From: Glaciimonas sp. PCH181
GTDB lineage: Bacteria > Pseudomonadota > Gammaproteobacteria > Burkholderiales > Burkholderiaceae_D
Assembly (NCBI RefSeq): GCF_003056055.1
Contig: NZ_PYFP01000002.1
Span: 806,001-870,000 of the forward strand
DNA length: 64,000 bases
Reading direction: 5' to 3'
The translations under genes and the position numbers were made by a program. Below the pieces are notes generated by a model. That model worked only from the letters and a program-made list of their open reading frames with translations, ran no database searches and was not told the origin of the DNA. Positions 57,087-64,000 of the stretch are shown piece after piece (the stretch's first letter is position 1; the number at the start of each line of letters is the position of its first letter).

Positions 57087-58049
57087 TCAATCCCGCATTT
57101 CACGGCCAGTGAGTTTTAAAAACAAATCTTCAAGATTGGCGGGACGATGAATGTAGCGCACGCCCGGGGTTCCTTGCAGTTCATGTACGAGTACTTGTGC
57201 ATCGTTGGTATAACAAAAAATAGTTTCACCGCTGATTTCGATCCTTGCCGAACGGGCAGAGTTGCCGCCACCATCACCATTCAGCCACGCTTTGGCCTTC
57301 TCGCCATAAATCTCGACTACCTCGGCTTCAATATGCTGCGCAATCAAGGCGCGCGGCGAGCCTTCAGCGATCATTTTTCCATGATCGACGACTGCCAGAC
57401 GGTCGCACAGACGCTCAGCCTCATCCATGAAGTGCGTGGTTAATAAAATTGTCTTCCCTTGGCTTAGCAACGTTTTCAGACGCTCCCAAATCATATGTCT
57501 GGCTTGCGGATCGAGACCGGTGGTAGGCTCATCCATGAAAATCAAATCCGGATCGTTGACCAACGCTCTGGCCAACGTTAAACGCCGACGCATGCCGCCG
57601 GATAATTCATTGATCCGTGCATGTTGCTTGGCACCCAGATTGGCAAATTCCAGCAGTTTTGGAATTCTTTCGTTAATCACGGCATCTGGTATCCCGAAAT
57701 AACGACCAAAGACTAAGAGATTTTCTGAGACGGTGAAGTCTGGATCGAGATTGTCACCCTGCGGTACTACACCGATCCTTTGACGGGCTAAACGTGACTC
57801 GGCCGGGATAGGATGACCTGCTAACCGAATATCGCCACTATCCGCTGCCGTTAAGCCGAGACATAACCGCAACGTTGTAGTCTTACCCGCTCCGTTCGGG
57901 CCTAACAAGCCATAGCATTCCCCTGCGCGCAGTTCGAACGACAAACCGTCAATCACTATCGTTTTGGCACCTTTGCTGCCAAAAGATTTACGCAGATTAG
58001 TCACACTTAAGATGGATGAATCGGATATCGGAGCCATTATCGAGGCCAT
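57087..58049 (-). CDS. ABC exporter ATPase (NodI-like)
   Basis: 320 residues. Walker [11 protein letters not shown]-loop [11 protein letters not shown], signature [16 protein letters not shown], Walker [15 protein letters not shown], switch His in [13 protein letters not shown]. The C-terminal ~85 residues form the extra domain seen in NodI/DrrA-type ATPases. It is the partner of the next gene. The substrate is unknown; nodulation factor export is not implied. Confidence 0.92.
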   Translation of the reverse strand: MASIMAPISDSSILSVTNLRKSFGSKGAKTIVIDGLSFELRAGECYGLLGPNGAGKTTTLRLCLGLTAADSGDIRLAGHPIPAESRLARQRIGVVPQGDNLDPDFTVSENLLVFGRYFGIPDAVINERIPKLLEFANLGAKQHARINELSGGMRRRLTLARALVNDPDLIFMDEPTTGLDPQARHMIWERLKTLLSQGKTILLTTHFMDEAERLCDRLAVVDHGKMIAEGSPRALIAQHIEAEVVEIYGEKAKAWLNGDGGGNSARSARIEISGETIFCYTNDAQVLVHELQGTPGVRYIHRPANLEDLFLKLTGREMRD

Positions 58050-58187
58050 AGCTGAGCACTTATATTATTGTACTTATTTGTCGGGCCACAGTTCTGGCGT
58101 GTGGCAAATCAATAGCTTAGCGGAGTTACATTCACGATCGATGGAAATCTGTAATACATGAAGGCAGCTTTAAAAAATCACAAAATG

Positions 58188-58220
58188 CAAAAAGCCAGGC
58201 TAGGCCTGGCTTTCAATTTT
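58188..58220 (-). terminator. Terminator at the end of the alpha operon (after rplQ)
   Basis: Perfect 10-bp stem AAAGCCAGGC/GCCTGGCTTT (58191-58200 with 58204-58213), 3-nt loop, followed on the minus strand by TTGCATTTTG. Confidence 0.85.
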
Positions 58221-58246
58221 AACGCACACTTTACGTACTTGACGTA

Positions 58247-58642
58247 TTAGTCTGCTGTCGGTACATCTGCTTCGTCGCTGACCTCAGGACGATCCAACAA
58301 CTCAACGTAAGCCATAGGTGCGTTATCACCAACACGGAACCCCATTTTCAAGATACGCAGGTAACCGCCATTGCGATTTGCGTAACGTGGGCCGAATTCA
58401 GCAAACAATTTCAAGACCATTTCGCGGTCACGCAGGCGACTAAATGCCAGACGCTTGTTTGCTAGTGTGTCAGTCTTACCCAATGTCAGAATCGGCTCAA
58501 TAACGCGGCGCAGTTCTTTTGCTTTTGGCAATGTTGTCTTGATTGCTTCGTGACGCAGCAACGAAACAGTCATGTTGCGCAGCATAGCCAAACGATGGGA
58601 AGAGGTACGATTTAATTTACGTAAGCCGTGGCGATGACGCAT
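58247..58642 (-). CDS. rplQ: 50S ribosomal protein L17
   Basis: 131 residues starting [24 protein letters not shown], the L17 signature; [21 protein letters not shown] follows. The acidic C-terminal tail ([11 protein letters not shown]) is typical of Burkholderiales. It is the last gene of the alpha operon. Confidence 0.98.
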   Translation of the reverse strand: MRHRHGLRKLNRTSSHRLAMLRNMTVSLLRHEAIKTTLPKAKELRRVIEPILTLGKTDTLANKRLAFSRLRDREMVLKLFAEFGPRYANRNGGYLRILKMGFRVGDNAPMAYVELLDRPEVSDEADVPTAD

Positions 58643-58765
58643 GATAATTCCTTTTCAGTTTTGAGTTTAAGTCCAGCTCTTCGATCGATTTCGGCAATCT
58701 TGCCTAGTCGCGGGCCGGTTTAAGATTAATTAACAACAACTTGGTCAAAATAACCAAAAAATTGA

Positions 58766-58796
58766 CAACAGGGGCGAGATTTTACATCGCCCTTGC
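58766..58796 (-). terminator. Hairpin between rpoA and rplQ
   Basis: GGGCGA/TCGCCC (58772-58777 with 58787-58792), 9-nt loop. On the minus strand CTGTTGTCAATTTTTTGG follows. Possible partial terminator or attenuator, since rplQ is still expected to be expressed. Confidence 0.5.
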
Positions 58797-58811
58797 TGCT
58801 TACGGCAAATA

Positions 58812-59789
58812 TTACTTTTCTAAACCGGCAGGTGGCCAGTTTTCAAGCTTCATACCTAAAGTCAGACCACGCGAAGCCAATACTTCCTTGATTTCATTCA
58901 AGGACTTACGACCCAGATTCGGTGTCTTCAACAGTTCATTTTCGCTACGCTGGATCAAATCACCAATGTAGTAAATATTTTCTGCTTTCAGGCAATTGGC
59001 TGAACGTACTGTCAGTTCCAGATCATCGACCGGACGCAACAGGATAGGATCAACTTGTGGTGCACGTGATGGCGCTTCAGCAGCAGCTTCAGTGCCTTCC
59101 AGTGCCGCGAACACATTCAGCTGGTCAACCAGTACACGCGCCGACTGGCGAATGGCTTCTTCTGGTGTAATCACACCATTGGTTTCAATGTTAATGACCA
59201 ATTTATCCAAATCCGTACGCTGTTCGACACGTGCCGACTCAACCGCGTATGAAACACGACGCACTGGTGAAAACGATGCATCCAGAATAATGCGACCGAT
59301 AGTCTTGTTGGTATCTTCCGACAGACGACGAACATTACCCGGTACATAACCACGGCCTTTTTCGACTTTGATCTGCATGTCCAGTTCACCGCCGCCAGTT
59401 AAATGCGCGATTACGTGGTCCGGATTAACTAACTCAACGTCGTGCGGCAGATCGATATCGGACGCCAATACTGCGCCTTCGCCGCCTTTTTTCAAGGTCA
59501 ATGTGACCTCATCACGATTGTGCAGTTTAAAAACTACACCTTTCAAATTCAGCAGAATATCAACAACATCTTCTTGGACGCCATCTAACGAAGAATACTC
59601 GTGAACAACGCCAGCGATAGTAACTTCAGTCGGTGCGTAGCCTACCATTGACGACAGCAGGACGCGACGCAACGCATTACCCAAAGTGTGGCCGTAACCA
59701 CGTTCAAACGGCTCCATCACTACTTTAGCGTGACCTGCGCCGAGTGCTTCTACTTCGATAATACGTGGCTTCAACAAACTGTTTTGCAT
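58812..59789 (-). CDS. rpoA: RNA polymerase alpha subunit
   Basis: 325 residues. N-domain with [21 protein letters not shown]; linker; C-terminal domain with [19 protein letters not shown] and [21 protein letters not shown], which contacts UP elements and activators. Length and ends are normal. Confidence 0.98.
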   Translation of the reverse strand: MQNSLLKPRIIEVEALGAGHAKVVMEPFERGYGHTLGNALRRVLLSSMVGYAPTEVTIAGVVHEYSSLDGVQEDVVDILLNLKGVVFKLHNRDEVTLTLKKGGEGAVLASDIDLPHDVELVNPDHVIAHLTGGGELDMQIKVEKGRGYVPGNVRRLSEDTNKTIGRIILDASFSPVRRVSYAVESARVEQRTDLDKLVINIETNGVITPEEAIRQSARVLVDQLNVFAALEGTEAAAEAPSRAPQVDPILLRPVDDLELTVRSANCLKAENIYYIGDLIQRSENELLKTPNLGRKSLNEIKEVLASRGLTLGMKLENWPPAGLEK

Positions 59790-59845
59790 GAAATGTCCTT
59801 TTCAATACCCTCGGCTCATTACACCGATAAGGCTGATGGCATTAC

Positions 59846-59879
59846 GAAAAAAGCCCATCCGAGGATGGGCGAGAAAAAT
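59846..59879 (-). terminator. Terminator-like hairpin between rpsD and rpoA
   Basis: GCCCATC/GATGGGC (59853-59859 with 59864-59870), 4-nt loop, followed on the minus strand by TTTTTTCG. It should act as an intra-operon terminator or attenuator. Confidence 0.65.
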
Positions 59880-59888
59880 ATTTACAAA

Positions 59889-60512
59889 TTAACGCGAGTA
59901 CAGTTCGACGATCAGCGATTCGTTGACGTCAGCGGCAATTTCGCTACGATCTGGCATGGACTTGAAAGTACCTTCCATTTTCTTAGCATCAACAGATACC
60001 CATGAAGGCATACCGATTTGCTCTGCGAGCGACAACGCTTCAACGATACGTACTTGTTTTTTCGATTTTTCGCGAACAGCAACAACGTCACCAGCTTTAA
60101 CTTGGTACGAAGCGATATTCACAACGTTACCATTTACGGTGAACGCTTTGTGCGAGACCAATTGACGGCCTTCAGCACGAGTAGAACCAAAACCCATACG
60201 ATAAACAACGTTATCGAGACGTGCTTCTAGCAATCTCAGCAGAGTTTCGCCGGTGTTACCCTTGCGACGATCTGCTTCAGCGAAGTAACGACGGAATTGG
60301 CGTTCCAAAATACCGTACATACGCTTAACTTTTTGCTTTTCGCGCAATTGGTTACCGTAGTCCGAAGTACGCGCACCAGAAGTACGACCATGTTGACCTG
60401 GCTTTGAATCTAGTTTGCACTTAGAGTCCAAAGAGCGACGTGCGCTTTTCAGGAAAAGATCCGTACCTTCACGGCGTGAGAGTTTTGCTTTAGGTCCAAT
60501 ATAACGTGCCAC
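59889..60512 (-). CDS. rpsD: 30S ribosomal protein S4
   Basis: 207 residues, GTG start ([22 protein letters not shown]). The S4 RNA-binding domain lies at ~97-160 ([31 protein letters not shown]). AAAGGAAACATC precedes the GTG, and the length matches the family; longer in-frame starts are rejected. S4 represses the alpha operon in E. coli. Confidence 0.97.
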   Translation of the reverse strand: MARYIGPKAKLSRREGTDLFLKSARRSLDSKCKLDSKPGQHGRTSGARTSDYGNQLREKQKVKRMYGILERQFRRYFAEADRRKGNTGETLLRLLEARLDNVVYRMGFGSTRAEGRQLVSHKAFTVNGNVVNIASYQVKAGDVVAVREKSKKQVRIVEALSLAEQIGMPSWVSVDAKKMEGTFKSMPDRSEIAADVNESLIVELYSR

Positions 60513-60613
60513 GATGTTTCCTTTAGTGAGTGACGTCAAGACCCATGACTTATAACAGTCTGGTTACATGACGCTAGTCTGCTTTGCCTACAAACAGACG
60601 GTGGGCTTAAGAA

Positions 60614-60644
60614 CAAAACCCGCCAAGGTCATTGGCGGGTCACT
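60614..60644 (-). terminator. Terminator-like hairpin between rpsK and rpsD
   Basis: Perfect 9-bp stem ACCCGCCAA/TTGGCGGGT (60618-60626 with 60632-60640), 5-nt loop, followed on the minus strand by TTTGTTCTT. Confidence 0.6.
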
Positions 60645-60684
60645 TGCAAGCTGCTAATTCGAGAATTAACAGCGCAACAATTAC

Positions 60685-61089
60685 TTAGATACGACGACGC
60701 TTTGGAGGGCGGCAACCGTTGTGCGGAACTGGTGTCACGTCTTGAATTTGAGTAATTTTAATACCCAAATTATTCAAAGCGCGAACTGCAGACTCACGAC
60801 CAGGGCCAGGGCCCTTGATGCGAACTTCCAGATTCTTAACACCACATTCAACAGCCACTTTACCGGCCGCTTCTGCTGCAACCTGCGCTGCAAATGGAGT
60901 CGACTTGCGGGAGCCTTTAAAGCCAGCGCCACCAGATGTCGCCCATGACAACGCGTTACCTTGACGATCGGTAATCGTGATGATGGTGTTGTTAAAGGAC
61001 GCGTGAATATGCGCGATACCTTCTGCAACGTTCTTTTTAACTTTTTTACGCACACGTGCTGCTGCGGCGTTATTGGGGGACTTTGCCAT
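60685..61089 (-). CDS. rpsK: 30S ribosomal protein S11
   Basis: 134 residues; [43 protein letters not shown] and the basic end [11 protein letters not shown] are the S11 signatures. Confidence 0.98.
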   Translation of the reverse strand: MAKSPNNAAAARVRKKVKKNVAEGIAHIHASFNNTIITITDRQGNALSWATSGGAGFKGSRKSTPFAAQVAAEAAGKVAVECGVKNLEVRIKGPGPGRESAVRALNNLGIKITQIQDVTPVPHNGCRPPKRRRI

Positions 61090-61131
61090 AATAATTTCCT
61101 TGAATCCGACTACAAATCAACGCGCAGTTAA

Positions 61132-61497
61132 TTATTTCTTCAGCGATTGAGCGGCTTTACGCGGCCCCTTACGGGTACGAGCATTGGTACGGGTACGTTG
61201 ACCACGGCAAGGTAGACCCTTACGGTGACGCATACCACGGTAGCAACCCAGATCCATCAGACGCTTGATGTTCATCGACAATTCGCGACGTAGATCACCT
61301 TCGACGATGAATTTTGCAATTTCATCGCGTAGCTTTTCTAATTCGCTATCGTCTAGATCTTTGACCTTTTTACTGGTCGAAATACCCGTAGCATCGCAAA
61401 TCTTCTGCGAACGTGGGCGGCCAACACCATAGATGGCGGTTAAGCCAATAACAGTGTGTTGATGGTTTGGGATATTTACCCCTGCAATACGTGCCAT
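61132..61497 (-). CDS. rpsM: 30S ribosomal protein S13
   Basis: 121 residues; [34 protein letters not shown] and [28 protein letters not shown] match S13. It heads the alpha operon part, 27 bp after rpmJ. Confidence 0.98.
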   Translation of the reverse strand: MARIAGVNIPNHQHTVIGLTAIYGVGRPRSQKICDATGISTSKKVKDLDDSELEKLRDEIAKFIVEGDLRRELSMNIKRLMDLGCYRGMRHRKGLPCRGQRTRTNARTRKGPRKAAQSLKK

Positions 61498-61524
61498 TCG
61501 TTATTCCTCGATCAATAACGTTAG

Positions 61525-61638
61525 TTAACCTTGGCGCTGTTTATGGCGCGGTTCTGTGCAAATGACGCGAAGAACGCCTTTGCGCTTAATGATCTTACAG
61601 TTGCGGCAAATCCGCTTAACTGATGCGAGCACTTTCAT
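61525..61638 (-). CDS. rpmJ: 50S ribosomal protein L36
   Basis: 37 residues read directly from the sequence: [20 protein letters not shown]...PRHKQRQG. The zinc-binding C-x2-C, C and H residues (Cys11, Cys14, Cys27, His32) are present, so this is the zinc-containing form. It lies between infA and rpsM as usual. Confidence 0.96.
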   Translation of the reverse strand: MKVLASVKRICRNCKIIKRKGVLRVICTEPRHKQRQG

Positions 61639-61678
61639 GGTGGCCCTCTTTCTTTCAGCTTAAGGTTCTAAATACTGT

Positions 61679-61897
61679 TTATTTGGTACGGAAAACAATC
61701 CGTGCCCGGCTTAAATCATAAGGTGTCAATTCTACCGTCACCTTATCTCCTGGAAGGATACGAATATAGTTCATCCGCATCTTGCCAGAAATATGACCGA
61801 GGACGATATGTCCGTTTTCCAACTTGACTCTAAATGTAGCATTGGGGAGATTCTCTAGAATCTCGCCTTGCATCTGGATAACGTCGTCTTTTGCCAT
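61679..61897 (-). CDS. infA: Translation initiation factor IF-1
   Basis: 72 residues with the S1-like OB fold: [53 protein letters not shown]. Located between secY and rpmJ. Confidence 0.98.
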   Translation of the reverse strand: MAKDDVIQMQGEILENLPNATFRVKLENGHIVLGHISGKMRMNYIRILPGDKVTVELTPYDLSRARIVFRTK

Positions 61898-61932
61898 TCG
61901 GTCTACTGGTTCCTCTGGGCGCTCAATCCAAC

Positions 61933-63264
61933 TTAACGCGTAGGAATTCCGCCCTTGAAATTTGCTTTACGAAGCAGCGATTCATATTGCTGCGACATCA
62001 CATAATTTTGTACTTGCGCCATGAAGTCCATGGTGACCACAACGATAATCAACAGCGATGTGCCACCAAAATAAAATGGCACCTTCCAACGCGCAATCAA
62101 GAACTCTGGCAACAAACATACCAAGGTAATATAAACTGCACCTGCTAATGTCAAACGCATCAAGATCTTATCGATATAACGTGCAGTCTGATCACCTGGT
62201 CGAATTCCTGGAACAAACGCCCCGCTCTTCTTCAAGTTGTCTGCAGTTTCTTTGCTGTTAAATACCAATGCGGTATAAAAGAAGCAAAAGAATACGATCG
62301 CAACTGCGTACAACAAAGCATGAATCGGTTCGCCTGGTGCCAACGATGCTGCCAGATCTTTCAGAAACCGCACTACAGGATTAGTAGTGTCCCCTGAAAT
62401 AAACCAGCTAGTAATCGTCGCTGGGAACAAGATAATTGAAGAAGCAAAAATTGGAGGAATCACACCTGCCATATTCAACTTCAGTGGCAAATGACTACTT
62501 TGACCACCATAAATCTTGTTACCAACTTGCCGCTTTGCGTAATTCACCAATATCTTGCGTTGTCCACGTTCGATAAACACCACCACGAACGTTACAGCTG
62601 CAACTATTAGACAGATTAAAATCGCTGACAACGCTGCCATTGAGCCTGTACGCACCAACTCAAATAATCCACCGACCGCATTAGGCAAGCCCGCAGCGAT
62701 ACCAGCAAAGATAATGATAGAGATGCCGTTACCAAGACCACGCTCAGTAATTTGCTCGCCTAGCCACATCAAGAACATTGTGCCAGTCACCAGCGTCACA
62801 ACCGTCGTAAAACGGAAAGCCAAACCTGGATCAAGTACCAAACCTGCCTGTGATTCAAGTGCTACAGCAATACCTAACGCCTGGAACGTCGCCAAAAGCA
62901 ATGTGCCGTAACGTGTATATTGCGTAATCTTACGTCGCCCAGACTCGCCTTCCTTTTTCAAGGCCTCGAGTTGGGGTGACACGATTGACATCAGTTGCAT
63001 AATGATCGACGCCGAAATATACGGCATGATCCCTAATGCAAAAACGGTAAACCGCGATAACGCACCGCCGGAAAACATGTTAAACATACCAAGAATACCG
63101 CCTTGGTTCTGCTTAAACAACTGGGCCAACTGTGTCGGATCAATACCCGGTACAGGAATATGTGCGCCAATCCGGTAAACAACCAGTGCTGCAAGCAAGA
63201 ACCACAAACGTCCCCAAGGGAAGCCGCTAGCAGCGCTCTTTGCAAGTTGGGGAGTAGTCGCCAA
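61933..63264 (-). CDS. secY: Preprotein translocase subunit SecY
   Basis: 443 residues, ten helices. Starts with [29 protein letters not shown]; the plug region and [15 protein letters not shown] are present; ends [19 protein letters not shown]. Channel for Sec-dependent export. Confidence 0.98.
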   Translation of the reverse strand: MATTPQLAKSAASGFPWGRLWFLLAALVVYRIGAHIPVPGIDPTQLAQLFKQNQGGILGMFNMFSGGALSRFTVFALGIMPYISASIIMQLMSIVSPQLEALKKEGESGRRKITQYTRYGTLLLATFQALGIAVALESQAGLVLDPGLAFRFTTVVTLVTGTMFLMWLGEQITERGLGNGISIIIFAGIAAGLPNAVGGLFELVRTGSMAALSAILICLIVAAVTFVVVFIERGQRKILVNYAKRQVGNKIYGGQSSHLPLKLNMAGVIPPIFASSIILFPATITSWFISGDTTNPVVRFLKDLAASLAPGEPIHALLYAVAIVFFCFFYTALVFNSKETADNLKKSGAFVPGIRPGDQTARYIDKILMRLTLAGAVYITLVCLLPEFLIARWKVPFYFGGTSLLIIVVVTMDFMAQVQNYVMSQQYESLLRKANFKGGIPTR

Positions 63265-63290
63265 TTGTCGCTCCGAGTCAGTAAACCAAA

Positions 63291-63722
63291 TTAAGCAACA
63301 GTGCCGCCAACGGCTTCGATAGCAGCTTTAGCGCCTTTAGTTGCGATCAAGCCCTTCAATGTCACTTTTCTGGTCAGCTCGCCGGACAGAATAACCCGTA
63401 CCACGCGTGCTAGCTCACCGATAACGCCGGCTTGCTTGAGAACCAAAATATCGATTTCATTAACAGGCAATAGTTCCAATTCCGACAAGCGGACTTCTGC
63501 TTTATACGGAGTTGCCATTGATTTAAAACCACGCTTAGGCAAGCGGCGTTGCAAAGGCATCTGACCGCCCTCAAAACCCACTTTATGAAAACCGCCTGAA
63601 CGAGATTTCTGACCTTTATGGCCACGACCTGCAGTTTTACCTATACCCGAGCCGATACCGCGACCTACACGACGCTTGTAATGCTTAGCGCCATCTGCTG
63701 GTTGGATAGTATTCAATTCCAT
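63291..63722 (-). CDS. rplO: 50S ribosomal protein L15
   Basis: 143 residues; [44 protein letters not shown] is the L15 N-terminus. Located 26 bp before secY and after rpmD. Confidence 0.98.
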   Translation of the reverse strand: MELNTIQPADGAKHYKRRVGRGIGSGIGKTAGRGHKGQKSRSGGFHKVGFEGGQMPLQRRLPKRGFKSMATPYKAEVRLSELELLPVNEIDILVLKQAGVIGELARVVRVILSGELTRKVTLKGLIATKGAKAAIEAVGGTVA

Positions 63723-63748
63723 AATTTGCTCCGTTCGTAAGCCGAAGC

Positions 63749-63931
63749 TTACGAAACCACTTTCACAAGATAGGACACTTTATTGATCATGCCACGCACA
63801 GATGGAGTGTCTTGCAATTCGGAAACCGAATTAACACGACGCAAACCCAACCCGCGAACTGTCGCACGATGTGTTTCACGCGTGCCGATCAAACCTTTGA
63901 TCAATTGTACTTTTACAGTCTTTGTCATCAT
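63749..63931 (-). CDS. rpmD: 50S ribosomal protein L30
   Basis: 60 residues; [27 protein letters not shown] is the L30 signature. The start at 63931 (AAGGTG just upstream, overlapping the rpsE stop region) gives the usual length; 63928 is the next ATG. Confidence 0.95.
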   Translation of the reverse strand: MMTKTVKVQLIKGLIGTRETHRATVRGLGLRRVNSVSELQDTPSVRGMINKVSYLVKVVS

Positions 63932-63938
63932 GATCACC

Positions 63939-64000
63939 TTAGCCGAGAATATCTTCAACGGATTTGCCGCGTTTAGCAGCGATTTCCGATGGAGTGTTCA
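63939..64000 (-). CDS. rpsE: 30S ribosomal protein S5, C-terminal end (partial)
   Basis: The last 20 codons before the stop read [19 protein letters not shown], the C-terminus of S5. The gene continues beyond the window edge. Confidence 0.9.
   Translation of the reverse strand, partial: NTPSEIAAKRGKSVEDILG

Overview
The window looks like a chromosomal segment of a betaproteobacterium, most likely order Burkholderiales and family Oxalobacteraceae (Herminiimonas/Collimonas/Glaciimonas-like). This is inferred from the roughly 50% GC, the pilMNOPQ-aroK-aroB-dgt and kdsD-kdsC-lptC-lptA-lptB-rpoN-hpf gene orders, the ResB/CcsB (system II) cytochrome c genes with cytochrome c4 and engB, and the S10/spc/alpha ribosomal gene order at the right end. 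No sequence search was possible, so the genus is only a suggestion. Almost every gene is a core gene. There is no CRISPR array, prophage, insertion sequence, tRNA or rRNA that I can see.

Layout. 1-7.2 kb (minus): a cytochrome bo-type quinol oxidase operon cyoA-[35-codon ORF]-cyoB-cyoC-cyoD-surf1-regB-regA, joining a terminal oxidase to a RegB/RegA-type redox two-component system. 7.3-9.4 kb: an MFS transporter and a glutathione S-transferase. 9.8-12.9 kb: an arsenic island (acr3, arsC, arsH, a small membrane peptide gene on the other strand, arsR). 13.0-18.9 kb: ssb and an MFS transporter (minus), a broken hipA relic, and uvrA. 18.9-22.8 kb: a phytanoyl-CoA-dioxygenase-like protein, an esterase and a Kef-type antiporter. 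23.1-28.6 kb: LPS genes kdsD, kdsC and lptCAB, then rpoN and hpf. 28.8-37.8 kb (minus): pilM-N-O-P-Q, an aroK-aroB fusion, dgt and a DUF4197 protein. 38.1-44.5 kb: mrcA, cyaY, lptM-like, lysA, msrQ and msrP. 44.7-49.5 kb (minus): cytochrome c4, resB, ccsB and a HAD phosphatase. 49.8-53.2 kb: engB, a candidate antisense-strand small RNA, hemB and corA. 53.2-58.0 kb (minus): a 1-Cys peroxiredoxin, cutA-dsbD and a NodI/NodJ-like ABC exporter. 58.2-64.0 kb (minus): the end of the spc operon and the alpha operon (rpsE', rpmD, rplO, secY, infA, rpmJ, rpsM, rpsK, rpsD, rpoA, rplQ).

How the genes work together. The left block couples quinol oxidation to redox signalling. The ars genes form a complete arsenate/arsenite resistance set (reduction, efflux, organoarsenical oxidation, sensing). 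kdsD/kdsC and lptC/A/B serve KDO synthesis and LPS export, and the LptM-like lipoprotein further right belongs to the same envelope task. resB/ccsB with cytochrome c4, dsbD and msrPQ are periplasmic redox functions.

Points most worth a second look: (1) a strongly structured ~105-nt candidate sRNA with C-rich loops on the minus strand between engB and hemB; (2) a 35-codon ORF for a short hydrophobic peptide interlocked between cyoA and cyoB; (3) an in-frame AroK-AroB fusion; (4) a 43-aa membrane peptide gene with a strong ribosome binding site inside the ars island; (5) a frameshifted hipA remnant whose catalytic loop is altered; (6) terminator-like hairpins at successive gaps of the alpha operon.
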